Shown here piece by piece: positions 16,154 to 25,582 of a stretch of DNA of 30,135 nt. The stretch is taken from positions 1-30,135 of the forward strand of contig NZ_JNWK01000077.1 of the NCBI RefSeq assembly GCF_000716445.1. The letters are read 5' to 3'. Both the position numbers and the translations under genes were made by a program. Below the pieces are notes generated by a model. It saw only the letters and a program-made list of their open reading frames with translations. It was not told the DNA's origin and did not search any database. This DNA is from Streptomyces wedmorensis. GTDB taxonomy: Bacteria; Actinomycetota; Actinomycetes; Streptomycetales; Streptomycetaceae. Positions within the stretch are counted from its first letter, which is position 1. Each line of letters starts with the position of its first letter.

Positions 16154-17119
16154 ATGTTCGCTGCCTACGCTGCCCGAATCGACCGTGACCAGCCGCTGAA
16201 CGGCCTTGAGTTGGGTGAACGCCCGGAACCCGAGGTGCGGCCCGGATGGACCACCGTGACCGTGAAGGCGGCCTCGCTCAACCACCACGACCTGTGGTCG
16301 CTGCGTGGGGTGGGGCTGCCCGAGGGAAGGCTCCCGATGATCCTCGGCTGTGACGCCGCGGGCATCGACGAGGACGGGAACGAGGTCGTCCTGCACTCCG
16401 TGATCGGCCAGACGGGTCACGGCGTCGGCCCGGACGAGCCGCGGTCCATCCTCACCGAGCGTTATCAGGGGACGTTCGCCGAGCGGGTGACCGTGCCCCG
16501 CTGGAACGTGCTGCCCAAGCCGAAGGACCTGTCCTTCGAGGAGGCCGCCTGCCTGCCCACGGCCTGGCTGACCGCGTACCGGATGCTGTTCACCAACGCC
16601 GGGGTGCGGCCCGGCGACTCGGTCCTCGTCCAGGGCGCGGGCGGCGGCGTGGCCACCGCGGCGATCGCCCTGGGCAAGGCGGCGGGCCTGCGCGTCTTCG
16701 CCACCAGCCGCGACGAGGCGAAGCGGAAGCGGGCCGTCGAGCTCGGGGCCGTCGAGGCGTACGAGCCGGGGGCGCGGCTCCCGCAGCGGGTGGACGCGGT
16801 CATCGAGACCGTCGGCGCCGCCACCTGGTCGCACTCGGTGAAGTCGCTCCGGCCGGGCGGCACGCTGGTCATCTCGGGCGCCACGAGCGGCGACCGTCCC
16901 GCCCACGCCGAGCTGACCCGGATCTTCTTCCTGGAACTGAAGGTCGTCGGCTCGACGATGGGTTCCAAGGACGAGCTGGAGGACCTGCTGTCGTTCTGCG
17001 CGGCGACGGGCGTGCGGCCGCTCGTCGACGACGTGCTGCCGCTGGACCGGGCGCGGGAGGGCTTCGAGCGGATGGCGTCCGGCGAACTCTTCGGAAAGAT
17101 CGTGCTGACGACCTCTTGA
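16154..17119 (+). CDS. MDR-superfamily (zinc-binding-type) dehydrogenase / quinone reductase-like
   Basis: The 321-residue protein has an N-terminal GroES-like domain ([20 protein letters not shown], about 29-48) and a Rossmann domain with the NADPH motif [20 protein letters not shown] (about 159-178). Residues such as [19 protein letters not shown] follow the family pattern. The usual catalytic zinc cysteine of alcohol dehydrogenases is replaced in the SLNHHDLW position, and no structural zinc lobe of four cysteines is present, so it is more like the zinc-free quinone/enoyl reductase branch. It likely acts as an NADPH-dependent reductase of an unknown carbonyl, enone or quinone in the cytosol. 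It stands alone between terminator-flanked genes. Confidence 0.9.
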   Translation: MFAAYAARIDRDQPLNGLELGERPEPEVRPGWTTVTVKAASLNHHDLWSLRGVGLPEGRLPMILGCDAAGIDEDGNEVVLHSVIGQTGHGVGPDEPRSILTERYQGTFAERVTVPRWNVLPKPKDLSFEEAACLPTAWLTAYRMLFTNAGVRPGDSVLVQGAGGGVATAAIALGKAAGLRVFATSRDEAKRKRAVELGAVEAYEPGARLPQRVDAVIETVGAATWSHSVKSLRPGGTLVISGATSGDRPAHAELTRIFFLELKVVGSTMGSKDELEDLLSFCAATGVRPLVDDVLPLDRAREGFERMASGELFGKIVLTTS

Positions 17120-17197
17120 TGACTCGTCAGTAATCCTGATGGGATCTCCGGCACGCGAAACGTGAACATCACTCACCTTGTCGTGCCGGAGGTCCTC

Positions 17198-18601
17198 TTG
17201 TCGCGAACCACCCTTGCCGCGGCCGCCGTCGTCGCCGCACTGCTCGCCCCGACGGCCGCCCACGCCGATCCCGCCGCCCACGCCGATCCGGCCGGTCGGG
17301 CCGATCCGGCGGGGACGGGCATCCCCGCCCTCACCGACGAGCACGGCCGCGTCCTCACCCTGCGCGGCTGGAACGTCGGCGACAAGGCGCACAGCGGCGA
17401 CGCCGCCCTGTCCGCCGTCACCGAGAAGCACTTCCGCGACATGCGGGCCAAGGGCTTCGGCTTCGCCCGGCTGCTCGTCTTCTGGGACGACCTGGAGCCC
17501 CGCCCCGGCCAGTACAGCCGGACGTACCTACGGAAGATCGAGCACGTCCTGGACTGGGCCGCGCGCCACGACGTCAAGGTCGTCCTCGACGCCCACCAGG
17601 ACGTCTTCGGACCCGCCTTCGGCCACCGGGGCATCCCCGCCTGGGCGACCAGGACCGATGGCCTGCCCTTCACCCCGCACCCGGACGACTGGTTCTCCGA
17701 GTACTTCGAGCCCGCCGTGCAGCGGGCCTTCACCCACCTGTACGAGGACGAGGACCTGCGGCAGGCCCAGGCCCGCATGTGGCGGGTGCTCGCCGACCGC
17801 TTCGAGGACCACCCGGCCGTCCTCGGCTACGACCTGATCAACGAGCCGATGGGCGAGCTCCGCGAGGGCGAGGACCTGGCGACGGCGGCCCGCCGGATCG
17901 AGAGGGACCAGCTGACCCCCATGTACAACCGGATCGCGGACGCGGTCCGCGCCGTCGACGACGACAACTGGGTGTTCGTCGAGCCGACCCCCATCGTGGG
18001 CGAGGGCGTGCCCACCGGCCTCGGCCGGATCGACGACCCGAAGGTCGTCTACGCCCCGCACTTCTACAACGGCGCCATGGAGGCGGGCGGCGACTACGAC
18101 CCGGCCGCCGGCTGGATCGAGAACTACGAGCAGGCCGTCGTCCAGTACCCCAAGGAGTACAAGGTTCCCGTCATGGTGGGCGAGTGGGGACCGCTCGACA
18201 ACTCCCGGCCGAACATGAACCGCTTCTACCGGGAGGCCATGGCCTCGCTCGGCCGCTACAGCTCCGGCTGGGCGGGCTGGGAGTGGTGCTACGGCGGCGG
18301 CTACTGCGCGGTGGACGGCTCCGGGACCTTCCGCACCAACAAGGAGCTCACCGCCGAGCCGTACGCCGAGGCCGTCGCCGGCACCGTCCGCTCCAGCGCC
18401 TACGACCCGGCGGCCGGCGTCTACCGCCTGTCGTACGACTCAGGCCGGCGCGGCTCCCGCGTCACCGAGCTCTCCCTCCCGCCCGGCACCTGGCGGCTGA
18501 CGGCCCGCGGCGCCGCGGTCGTCCTCCGCAAGTCCCCCGGCAGGGCCTGGGTCCTGGCAGCCCCCGGTGCCCGCGTCACGGTCACAGCCACCCGAGGCTG
18601 A
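17198..18601 (+). CDS. Secreted GH5 glycoside hydrolase (cellulase / endoglycoceramidase-like)
   Basis: The 467-residue secreted protein is best started at TTG 17198, which has GGAGG 5 bases upstream; a GTG at 17162 would add 12 residues ahead of the signal peptide. The signal peptide (hydrophobic residues 5-18, TAAHA cleavage) is followed by three near-repeats of xADPA. The GH5 barrel shows LRGWNVGDKAH (about 55-65), VVLDAHQD (about 128-135), the acid/base Glu216 in INEPMG, HFYN (about 288-291) and the nucleophile Glu329 in VGEWG. A C-terminal beta domain (about 390-467) follows, the layout of endoglycoceramidase-like GH5 enzymes. It should hydrolyse a beta-linked glycan or glycolipid outside the cell; the substrate is uncertain. 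Confidence 0.93.
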   Translation: MSRTTLAAAAVVAALLAPTAAHADPAAHADPAGRADPAGTGIPALTDEHGRVLTLRGWNVGDKAHSGDAALSAVTEKHFRDMRAKGFGFARLLVFWDDLEPRPGQYSRTYLRKIEHVLDWAARHDVKVVLDAHQDVFGPAFGHRGIPAWATRTDGLPFTPHPDDWFSEYFEPAVQRAFTHLYEDEDLRQAQARMWRVLADRFEDHPAVLGYDLINEPMGELREGEDLATAARRIERDQLTPMYNRIADAVRAVDDDNWVFVEPTPIVGEGVPTGLGRIDDPKVVYAPHFYNGAMEAGGDYDPAAGWIENYEQAVVQYPKEYKVPVMVGEWGPLDNSRPNMNRFYREAMASLGRYSSGWAGWEWCYGGGYCAVDGSGTFRTNKELTAEPYAEAVAGTVRSSAYDPAAGVYRLSYDSGRRGSRVTELSLPPGTWRLTARGAAVVLRKSPGRAWVLAAPGARVTVTATRG

Positions 18602-18623
18602 CCCGGCCGGCCGGGCGCGATCC

Positions 18624-18689
18624 GGTCCGGTGCGGCGTGGTCCGGTGCGGTCCGGCGCGGTCCCGCCCGGCGTGATCCCGGACCGCACC
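18624..18689. terminator. Repeat-rich terminator region between GH5 and PadR genes
   Basis: GGTCCGGTGCGG occurs at 18624 and 18639, with a variant at 18649. GGTGCGGTCCGG (18644-18655) is complementary to 18678-18689, giving a 12-bp stem with a 22-base loop between two convergent stop codons. Confidence 0.7.
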
Positions 18690-18705
18690 CGCTCCGCCCG
18701 AGGCG

Positions 18706-19605
18706 TCAGGCCTCCGAGCGCGGGCGCAGCAGGTCGGTGATGCGGACCGCTGCCGTCGACAGATGGCGGCGGGTCTCGGTCAGCTGCTCCTGGTTCACGC
18801 CGTGGTCGCGGGCCGCGTCGCGGATCTCGTCGCGGAAGCGGTCGAGCAGCCGGTCGAGGTCGCGGGCCGGGTCGCCGGACGGCTCGGCGTCCCGGACCCA
18901 GTCCGGCGCGCCGGCGGCCGGAGCCGTCGCGAACGGCGGCTCCTGCGCGGCGGCCTTCGGATGGGTCGTGCCCGCGACCAGACCGCCGAGCTGGGCCGTG
19001 ATGTCCGAGAGCCCCTCCCAGACGCCCTTGGGCCAGTCGCCCCGCGAGAAGCGGTCCTGGACCTCCTCCTGCACCTGCTGGGCGATCCGCTGGAACTCCT
19101 TGGCCTGGCGGCGGGCCGAGCGGGCCTCCGCGCGGGCCTCGCGGGCCTGCTCCTTCCACTCCTGGCCGACCCGGCGCAGCTCCTCCTTGGCGTCGGCGAA
19201 CGTGGAGGAGTCCGCCGTCCGGGTCCGGCCCGCCTCCGCGCGCATCTCGCTGCGCACCCGGCCGGCGGCGCCGCGCACGTCCTCGCGCATCTCCGCCGCC
19301 AGCTCCGACACCGACTCGCGGATCTCCCGCTCCAGGTCGTCCAGTTCGGTGCCGCGCCCGGCCAGCTCGGCGCGGCCCGCGTCGGTGATCGAGTAGACCT
19401 TCCGCCCGCCTTCGCTGGCGTGGGTGACGAGGCCTTCGGCCTCCAGCTTGGCGAGGCGCGGGTAGACCGTGCCGGCCGACGGGGCGTACAGCCCCTGGAA
19501 GCGCTCCTCCAGCAGGCGGATCACCTCGTAGCCGTGGCGCGGGGCCTCGTCGAGCAGCTTGAGCAGGTAGAGGCGGAGGCGGCCGTGGGCGAAGACGGGC
19601 GGCAT
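18706..19605 (-). CDS. PadR-family transcriptional regulator with long coiled-coil C-terminus
   Basis: The 299-residue protein has a PadR winged helix at residues 1-85: LRLYLLKLLDEAPRHGYEVI, GLYAPSAGTVYPRLAKLEAEGLV and the wing THASEGGRKVYSITDAGRAEL. Residues about 85-190 are charged and helical (EWKEQAREARAEARSARRQ), probably a coiled coil, and the tail is again helical. It is about twice the usual PadR length. Its ATG lies one base after the stop of the DUF4097 gene, so the pair is translated as a unit. A palindrome upstream of the operon is a likely autoregulatory site. The ligand is unknown. Confidence 0.92.
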   Translation of the reverse strand: MPPVFAHGRLRLYLLKLLDEAPRHGYEVIRLLEERFQGLYAPSAGTVYPRLAKLEAEGLVTHASEGGRKVYSITDAGRAELAGRGTELDDLEREIRESVSELAAEMREDVRGAAGRVRSEMRAEAGRTRTADSSTFADAKEELRRVGQEWKEQAREARAEARSARRQAKEFQRIAQQVQEEVQDRFSRGDWPKGVWEGLSDITAQLGGLVAGTTHPKAAAQEPPFATAPAAGAPDWVRDAEPSGDPARDLDRLLDRFRDEIRDAARDHGVNQEQLTETRRHLSTAAVRITDLLRPRSEA

Positions 19606-19606
19606 G

Positions 19607-20479
19607 TCAGAGCACCTTTCCGGTCGCGGAGGGGGCGGGCGAGTGGGTGGCGGTGTCCCCGTCCGCCTCGGGACGGCGGAGCAGGGCGATGGAGCCGGAG
19701 ACGGTGGTCGCCTTGAGCGTGCCCCGGCCCGCGCCCAGGGTGCCGGTGATGGACTTCGTGCCCCACTGGCCTCCCACGCGCAGGTCCTCGAAGGCGTTCG
19801 ACACGGAGCCGCTGGTGGTGCTCGCCTGGACCCGGGCGTCCGCCGGGTGCGGCAGCCGGATGGCGACCTCGCCGGAGACGCTGGTGAGCCGGATGTCCGC
19901 GGGCGGTCCGTCGAGCTCGGCCGGGTCGAGGTCGACGACCATGTCGCCGCTGACCGTGTCGGCCTTCACCGAGGCGCCCGCTCCCTCGATCACCGTGACG
20001 TCCCCGGTCACCGAGTTGGCCCGCAGGGCGCCCGTCACCGACTGCGCCTCCAGGTTGCCCGAGACGCTCTCGGCGCGGACCGGGCCGGAAAGCCGCAGGA
20101 GGGTGGTGTCGCCCGTGACGCCGCGCACCTCCGTGCGCCCGCTGATCCCGGAGACGACGGCCTCGGCGCCGACGACCCCCACCTCGACGTCGACGCCCGC
20201 CGGCACGGCGACGGAGACGACGGCGCGGCGGCGGTACTCCTTGCGGTCGAGCCACTTGAGGATGCTCTTCCAGTGCAGGTCCTCGTAGCTCACGGTCAGG
20301 GTCGAGCCGTCCTGCGACACGATCAGAGGCGGGCCCTCGATCTCGGAGACCTCGACGCGGACGGAGCTCTCGTCGGTCCCCACCACGTTCACCGCGCCGT
20401 TGACGATGCGGACCTGCAGGCGCGTCACGGGGTCGGCCGGCGCGAGTTTCGTCGGCTCGGTGACGGACCACTCTGTCAT
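19607..20479 (-). CDS. DUF4097-family beta-helical protein
   Basis: The protein of about 290 residues is built of repeated short strands with a VSG/VTG period of about 20 residues (SVSGNLEAQSVTGALRANSVTG and onward), the signature of DUF4097 proteins, predicted to form a right-handed beta-helix. It has no signal peptide or membrane anchor. I start at the ATG 20479-20477, with GGGAGG upstream; an in-frame ATG at 20503 would add 8 residues. It is the first gene of the operon with PadR. Function is unknown. The frequent pairing with PadR-type regulators suggests an envelope-stress or sensing role, which is inference. Confidence 0.88.
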   Translation of the reverse strand: MTEWSVTEPTKLAPADPVTRLQVRIVNGAVNVVGTDESSVRVEVSEIEGPPLIVSQDGSTLTVSYEDLHWKSILKWLDRKEYRRRAVVSVAVPAGVDVEVGVVGAEAVVSGISGRTEVRGVTGDTTLLRLSGPVRAESVSGNLEAQSVTGALRANSVTGDVTVIEGAGASVKADTVSGDMVVDLDPAELDGPPADIRLTSVSGEVAIRLPHPADARVQASTTSGSVSNAFEDLRVGGQWGTKSITGTLGAGRGTLKATTVSGSIALLRRPEADGDTATHSPAPSATGKVL

Positions 20480-20509
20480 GGTGCTGACCTCCCGTTTCGG
20501 CAACGCAAC

Positions 20510-20541
20510 ATATCGCGTCTTTCGATAGACACGATATATCG
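20510..20541. promoter_or_regulatory. Palindromic operator upstream of the DUF4097-padR operon
   Basis: ATATCGCGTCT (20510-20520) and AGACACGATAT (20527-20537) are inverted repeats with one mismatch and a 6-base spacer. An overlapping perfect palindrome CGATATATCG occupies 20532-20541. AT-rich dyads just upstream of padR genes are typical autorepression sites. It ends about 30 bp ahead of the DUF4097 start. Confidence 0.7.
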
Positions 20542-20617
20542 CGGTGAAGGGAAGTCAACCCTGACTCTTCCCTGACAGGGTGGGGGGCAATTGCCCTCGT
20601 ACGCGGACAAATTGCCC

Positions 20618-20623
20618 TAGCGT
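20618..20623 (+). promoter_or_regulatory. Candidate -10 of a leaderless gene
   Basis: TAGCGT lies 6 bases before the ATG at 20630. The nearest TTGCCC (20591) is 21 bp away, slightly long. AATTGCCCT is repeated directly at 20589 and 20610. No ribosome site is visible. Confidence 0.35.
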
Positions 20624-20629
20624 AGGGGC

Positions 20630-21484
20630 ATGAACGCGACATCCGGACCAAACCCCGTCGGGGCGCTGCTGCTCTGCCGCGCCGATCCCCCGGCGGTCCG
20701 CCCACCGGCCCGACTGCTCAGGGAACAGCTGCTCCTCGCCCCCGCGGGCACCGACTGGACCGTGCTCGTACCCGAGGGCAAGCCGTGGCTGCACGGCGGG
20801 GAGCCGGTCGAACAGGTCGTCACCGGTTGGGCCACCGCGCTCGCGGTCTCCGCCGCCACCTGGCCGGTCGTCGCGCTGTGGTGGGACCGTGAGCGGGCCG
20901 GACTCACGCTCGCCGCCGGATTCCGCCGCACCGTCGGCTACACCTGGCTCGCCGACGGCACCCCCGCCGGCGAGGACGAGGCCATGCGCACCTTCGCCGC
21001 ACGGCTCGCCCTCGACCCCGTCCTCGACGTGCAGGCCCTGGAACCGCTCACGGAGCCCGACCAGGACGCCGACGCCCACACCCGGCTGGTCGGCGTCGTC
21101 GCCGTCCTCGCCCGCGCCGGCCTCGCCCTGCCGACCGGCCTCGCCCCCGGCGACAGCGCCGACCGGCTCCGCTCCGTCGCCCTCGCCCAGGGCGCCGAAC
21201 AGCTCGAATGGCCCGTCGACGGCGGTTCCCCCGCCCTGACGAAGCTGAGGGCCTGGGGCGGCGACGCCGTGCGCGCCGAACTCGACTCGGTGACCGAGGG
21301 ACCCCTCGGCCCGTACCTGCGCGCGCCCAAGGCGCGGGCCCTGAGCGCGGTGCAGCTCGCCGCGGGGGCGCCGCTGCTCGCCTGGGGCATCGGCCGGCGC
21401 TCCGGCGGCTGGGCGACGGCCGGCGCGCTGCTCGTCGCGCACGGGATGCTCGGACTCGCCTGCGACCGGCCGTCGGAGCGGTGA
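20630..21484 (+). CDS. Conserved actinobacterial protein of unknown function, C-terminal membrane segments
   Basis: I do not recognise a characterised family in this 284-residue protein. The N-terminal half is globular with WTVLVPEGKPWLHGGEPVEQ (about 43-62) and a moderately hydrophobic TGWATALAVSAATWPVVALWW (about 65-85). The middle (about 115-215) is Ala/Leu-rich and helical. Near the C-terminus two short hydrophobic stretches (LSAVQLAAGAPLLAWGI and ATAGALLVAHGMLGLAC) may be a membrane hairpin. It stands alone between the divergent DUF4097-padR operon and the convergent DUF6104 gene, and probably has a leaderless mRNA. Codon use is native. Confidence 0.8.
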   Translation: MNATSGPNPVGALLLCRADPPAVRPPARLLREQLLLAPAGTDWTVLVPEGKPWLHGGEPVEQVVTGWATALAVSAATWPVVALWWDRERAGLTLAAGFRRTVGYTWLADGTPAGEDEAMRTFAARLALDPVLDVQALEPLTEPDQDADAHTRLVGVVAVLARAGLALPTGLAPGDSADRLRSVALAQGAEQLEWPVDGGSPALTKLRAWGGDAVRAELDSVTEGPLGPYLRAPKARALSAVQLAAGAPLLAWGIGRRSGGWATAGALLVAHGMLGLACDRPSER

Positions 21485-21532
21485 CCCCGGCGCCGCCTCG
21501 GGCGCGGTGATCCCGACGCCGGGCGGGCTTTC

Positions 21533-21718
21533 CTACTCGTCGTCGTCCTCGTCGTCGTCCAGACGGGCCAGCCAGGTCGCGAGGCGCTCGACCGGCACCT
21601 CGAAGTCGGGGTTGAGGTCGACGAAGGTCCGCAGCTGCTCGGCGAGCCACTCGAAGGTGACCTCCTCCTCGCCGCGCCGCTTCTCCAGTTCCTCGATGCC
21701 ACGGTCGGTGAAGTACAT
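21533..21718 (-). CDS. DUF6104 small protein
   Basis: The 61-residue protein starts MYFTDRGIEELEKRRGEEEV and continues FEWLAEQLRTFVDLNPDFEVPVERLATWLARLDD, ending in an acidic run. This matches the small conserved Streptomyces family DUF6104, of unknown function. It is highly charged and helical, with no membrane segment. The ATG at 21718-21716 is favoured over an upstream in-frame start at 21787 because the extension lies in the kgd terminator. TATCCT lies 6 bases before the ATG and no ribosome site is present, so it is probably leaderless. It follows kgd on the same strand but beyond a terminator. Confidence 0.85.
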   Translation of the reverse strand: MYFTDRGIEELEKRRGEEEVTFEWLAEQLRTFVDLNPDFEVPVERLATWLARLDDDEDDDE

Positions 21719-21724
21719 GCGATC

Positions 21725-21730
21725 AGGATA
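21725..21730 (-). promoter_or_regulatory. Candidate -10 of the DUF6104 gene
   Basis: On the minus strand TATCCT (plus AGGATA) sits 6 bases upstream of the ATG at 21718 in a region without a ribosome site. Confidence 0.35.
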
Positions 21731-21743
21731 GGCCGGAAACGCC

Positions 21744-21779
21744 GGAGGCCCGGCACCCCCTCGGGGATGCCGGGCCTCC
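21744..21779. terminator. kgd terminator
   Basis: Twelve-base perfect arms GGAGGCCCGGCA (21744-21755) and complement (21768-21779) lie 27 bp after the kgd stop codon and before the DUF6104 promoter. Confidence 0.85.
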
Positions 21780-21805
21780 TCCCGCACGCGGTGCGGAAAG
21801 GTCGA

Positions 21806-24800
21806 TCAGGCCTCGAAGACCTCGTTGACCAGCTGCTGCTGCTCCGCCTGGTGGCGCTTGGCCGAGCCGACCGCCGGGGAGGAGGAGTGCGGACGCGAGA
21901 TCCGGCGCAGGCGCTCGCCCGCGGGGATGTCCGCACCGACCGCCAGGTCCAGGTGGTCGATCAGGTTCAGCGCGATGAACGGCCACGCACCCTGGTTCGC
22001 CGGCTCCTCCTGCGCCCAGATGTACTTCGCGGCGTTCGGGTACTTGGCGATCTCGGCCTGGAGCTCGGCACCCGGCAGCGGGTACAGGCGCTCCAGACGG
22101 ATGATCGCGGTCTCCGTGTCACCGCGCTTCTGACGCTCGGCCTCCAGGTCGTAGTAGACCTTGCCGGCGCAGAAGACGACCTTGCGGACGCCCGCCGGGT
22201 CGACCGTCGTGTCGCCGATGACCGGGCGGAAGCCGCCGGTGATGAACTCCTCCACCTTGGACGCCGCGGCCTTCAGACGCAGCATCGACTTCGGGGTGAA
22301 GACGATGAGCGGCTTGTGGTGCGGGTTGTGGACCTGCCAGCGCAGCAGGTGGAAGTAGTTCGACGGCAGCGTCGGCATGGCGACCGTCATGTTGTCCTGG
22401 GCGCACATCTGGAGGAAGCGCTCCGGGCGCGCGGACGAGTGGTCCGGGCCCTGGCCCTCGTAGCCGTGCGGCAGGAGCAGCGTGACGCCGGAGGTCTGGC
22501 CCCACTTCTGCTCGGCCGAGGAGATGAACTCGTCGACGACGGTCTGCGCGCCGTTGACGAAGTCACCGAACTGGGCCTCCCAGATGACCAGGGCGTCCGG
22601 GCGCTCCAGGGAGTAGCCGTACTCGAAGCCCATCGCCGCGTACTCGCTGAGCAGCGAGTCGTAGACGTTGTAGTGGGCCTGCTCGTCGGTCAGGTAGAGC
22701 AGCGGGGTGTAGTCCTCGCCGGTCTCCTGGTCCACCAGGACCGCGTGGCGCTGGCCGAAGGTGCCGCGGCGGGAGTCCTGGCCGGACAGCCGGACCGGGG
22801 TGCCCTCCATCAGCAGGGAGCCGATGGCGAGGGTCTCGCCGAAGCCCCAGTCGATGGTGCCGTCGTCGATGGAGGCGGCACGGCGCTGCATCTGCGGCAG
22901 CAGACGCGGGTGGACCGTGATCCGCTCCGGGATGCTGACCTGCGACTCGGCGATCCGCTTCACGACCTCCTGGGAGACCGCGGTGGTGACGCCGACCGGG
23001 AAGGCGGCCTTGGCGTCCGGGACCGTCGTGGACGCCGGGGCGTTGGTGGCCTCGCGGACCTCCGCGAACACCTTCTCCAGCTGGCCCTGGAAGTCCTGGA
23101 GCGCCTGCTCCGCCTCTTCGAGGGTGATGTCGCCGCGACCGATGAGCGACTCGGTGTACAGCTTGCGCACCGAGCGCTTCTTGTCGATCAGGTTGTACAT
23201 CTGCGGGTTGGTGAACTGCGGGTTGTCGCCCTCGTTGTGACCGCGGCGGCGGTAGCAGATGAGGTCGATCACGACGTCCTTGTTGAACGTCTGGCGGAAC
23301 TCGAAGGCGAGCCGCGCGACGCGGACCACGGCCTCCGGGTCGTCGCCGTTCACGTGGAAGATCGGCGCCTCGATCATGCGGGCCACGTCGGTCGCGTACA
23401 TCGAGGAACGCGAGGACTCCGGGGCGGCGGTGAAGCCGACCTGGTTGTTGATGACGATGTGGACCGTGCCGCCGGTGCGGTAGCCGCGCAGCTGAGACAT
23501 GTTCAGGGTCTCGGCGACGACGCCCTGGCCGGCGAAGGCCGCGTCACCGTGCAGGGCGACGGGCAGGACGGTGAAGTCCGTGCCGCCCTTGTTGATGACG
23601 TCCTGCTTGGCGCGGACGATGCCTTCCAGGACCGGGTCGACCGCCTCCAGGTGCGAGGGGTTGGCGGCCAGGGAGACCTTGATCTCCTCGCCGTCGAGAC
23701 CGACGAAGGTGCCCTCGGCGCCCAGGTGGTACTTGACGTCGCCGGAGCCGTGCATCGACTTCGGGTCGAGGTTGCCCTCGAACTCGCGGAAGATCTGCGC
23801 GTACGACTTGCCGACGATGTTCGCCAGGACGTTCAGACGGCCGCGGTGGGCCATGCCGATGACGACCTCGTCGAGGCGCGACTCGGCGGCCGAGTCGATG
23901 ACCGCGTCGAGCAGCGGGATGACGGACTCGCCGCCCTCCAGGGAGAAGCGCTTCTGGCCGACGTACTTCGTCTGCAGGAAGGTCTCGAAGGCCTCCGCCG
24001 CGTTCAGCCGGCGCAGGATCCGCAGCTGCTCCTCGCGCTCCACGCGGGAGTGCGGGCGCTCGACGCGGTCCTGGATCCACTTGCGCTGCTTCGGGTCCTG
24101 GATGTGCATGAACTCGACGCCGGTGGTGCGGCAGTACGAGTCGCGCAGCACGCCGAGGATGTCGCGGAGCTTCATCATCGACTTGCCGGCGAAGCCGCCG
24201 ACCGCGAACTCGCGCTCCAGGTCCCACAGGGTGAGGCCGTGCTCGGTGATGTCCAGGTCGGGGTGCTTGCGCTGCTTGTACTCCAGCGGGTCGGTGTCGG
24301 CCATGACGTGGCCGCGGACCCGGTAGGAGTGGATCAGCTCGAAGACCCGCGCGGCCTTGGTGACGTCGTCGTCGTGCGACGCGTCGATGTCCTTGAGCCA
24401 GCGGACCGGCTCGTAGGGGATGCGCAGGGCCTTGAAGATGTCGTCGTAGAAGCCCTCCTCGCCGAGGAGGTAGTTGGCGACGACGCGCAGGAACTCGCCG
24501 GAGGCGGCGCCCTGGATGACCCGGTGGTCGTACGTCGAGGTCAGGGTCATGACCTTGGAGATGCCCAGCTTGTTCAGGGTGTCCTGGGAGGTGCCCTGGA
24601 ACTCGGCCGGGTAGTCCATCGAGCCGACGCCCATGATGACCGACTGACCGGGCATCAGACGCGGCACGGAGTGGACGGTGCCGAGGCCGCCGGGGTTGGT
24701 CAGGGAGACCGTGACGCCGGTGAAGTCCTCCATCGTCAGCTTGCCCACGCGGGCCCGCTTGACGATGTCCTCGTACGCCTGCCAGAACTCGAAGAAGTTG

Positions 24801-25582
24801 AGCGTCTCGGCCTTCTTGATGCCCGCGACGACGAGCTGGCGGTCGCCGTTGGGCTTCACCAGGTCGATCGCGAGGCCGAAGTTCACGTGCTCCGGCTTGA
24901 CCAGGGTGGGCTTGCCGTCCTTCTCCGCGAAGGAGTAGTTCATCGACGGCATGGCCTTGATCGCCTGCACCATCGCGTAGCCGATGAGGTGCGTGAAGGA
25001 GATCTTCCCGCCCCGGGCGCGCTTCAGGTGGTTGTTGATCACGATCCGGTTGTCGAAGAGCAGCTTCACCGGGACGGCGCGGACGGACGTGGCCGTCGGC
25101 ACCTCGAGGGAGGCGTTCATGTTCTTCGCGACCGCAGCGGCGGGGCCGCGCAGGGTGATCAGCTCGGGGCCGGCGGGGGCCTCGGTGCTCGGAGCGGCCT
25201 TGACCGCGGCCGGAGCGGCGGCGGGCTTCGCGGCGGCCGGCGCGGGGGCCGCGGCCGGCTTGGCCGGAGCCGCGGCCGGGGCGGGCGCGGGGGCCGGGAC
25301 GACCGCGGGAGCCGAAGGCGCGGCCTGTGCGGGGCCCGCCTGCGGCGCCGCGGGCGCGCTCGGAGTGGTGGCGGCCGGGGCGGCCGGGGTCTCCGATGCT
25401 CCGGGCTTGTAGTCGGCGAAGAAGTCCCACCAGGCACGATCGACTGAATTCGGGTCCTGGAGGTACTGCTGGTAAATCTCGTCGACGAGCCACTCGTTGG
25501 CGCCGAAGGCGGCGGCGGGGCTCACGCCCGCCCCGTCTTGGTCGGCCGGGGAGCTCGGGGTACTGGGGGACTGAGACGACAC
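21806..25582 (-). CDS. kgd: Fused 2-oxoglutarate dehydrogenase E2-E1 (Kgd/OdhA-type)
   Basis: The 1258-residue enzyme decarboxylates 2-oxoglutarate in the TCA cycle. The start [20 protein letters not shown] (about 29-48) is the E1 N-terminal helix. An Ala/Pro linker (about 62-135) follows, then an acyltransferase-like E2 domain (about 138-375) with the catalytic [14 protein letters not shown] motif. The E1 thiamine-diphosphate part follows: [68 protein letters not shown] and [16 protein letters not shown]. No lipoyl domain is present, as in other actinobacterial fusions, so a separate lipoylated E2 must cooperate; GarA/OdhI-type FHA inhibitors control relatives. Start is GTG 25582. It is monocistronic with its own terminator. 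Confidence 0.98.
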   Translation of the reverse strand: MSSQSPSTPSSPADQDGAGVSPAAAFGANEWLVDEIYQQYLQDPNSVDRAWWDFFADYKPGASETPAAPAATTPSAPAAPQAGPAQAAPSAPAVVPAPAPAPAAAPAKPAAAPAPAAAKPAAAPAAVKAAPSTEAPAGPELITLRGPAAAVAKNMNASLEVPTATSVRAVPVKLLFDNRIVINNHLKRARGGKISFTHLIGYAMVQAIKAMPSMNYSFAEKDGKPTLVKPEHVNFGLAIDLVKPNGDRQLVVAGIKKAETLNFFEFWQAYEDIVKRARVGKLTMEDFTGVTVSLTNPGGLGTVHSVPRLMPGQSVIMGVGSMDYPAEFQGTSQDTLNKLGISKVMTLTSTYDHRVIQGAASGEFLRVVANYLLGEEGFYDDIFKALRIPYEPVRWLKDIDASHDDDVTKAARVFELIHSYRVRGHVMADTDPLEYKQRKHPDLDITEHGLTLWDLEREFAVGGFAGKSMMKLRDILGVLRDSYCRTTGVEFMHIQDPKQRKWIQDRVERPHSRVEREEQLRILRRLNAAEAFETFLQTKYVGQKRFSLEGGESVIPLLDAVIDSAAESRLDEVVIGMAHRGRLNVLANIVGKSYAQIFREFEGNLDPKSMHGSGDVKYHLGAEGTFVGLDGEEIKVSLAANPSHLEAVDPVLEGIVRAKQDVINKGGTDFTVLPVALHGDAAFAGQGVVAETLNMSQLRGYRTGGTVHIVINNQVGFTAAPESSRSSMYATDVARMIEAPIFHVNGDDPEAVVRVARLAFEFRQTFNKDVVIDLICYRRRGHNEGDNPQFTNPQMYNLIDKKRSVRKLYTESLIGRGDITLEEAEQALQDFQGQLEKVFAEVREATNAPASTTVPDAKAAFPVGVTTAVSQEVVKRIAESQVSIPERITVHPRLLPQMQRRAASIDDGTIDWGFGETLAIGSLLMEGTPVRLSGQDSRRGTFGQRHAVLVDQETGEDYTPLLYLTDEQAHYNVYDSLLSEYAAMGFEYGYSLERPDALVIWEAQFGDFVNGAQTVVDEFISSAEQKWGQTSGVTLLLPHGYEGQGPDHSSARPERFLQMCAQDNMTVAMPTLPSNYFHLLRWQVHNPHHKPLIVFTPKSMLRLKAAASKVEEFITGGFRPVIGDTTVDPAGVRKVVFCAGKVYYDLEAERQKRGDTETAIIRLERLYPLPGAELQAEIAKYPNAAKYIWAQEEPANQGAWPFIALNLIDHLDLAVGADIPAGERLRRISRPHSSSPAVGSAKRHQAEQQQLVNEVFEA

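Noticed and set aside
16079..17431. A 450-codon minus-strand open frame across the oxidoreductase gene
   Set aside because: Antisense shadow; the plus-strand gene has a clear MDR fold and the frame crosses the malic enzyme terminator.
18706..20503. Toxin-antitoxin or defence pair for the PadR and DUF4097 genes
   Set aside because: Both belong to families with a regulatory or unknown role common in actinobacteria, and no nuclease, protease or pore motif is present.
21767..25447. A 1,226-codon open frame on the plus strand across kgd
   Set aside because: It is antisense to a full-length Kgd with unmistakable motifs, and its Arg/Val/Leu/Gly-rich sequence is what GC-rich third positions give on the opposite strand.
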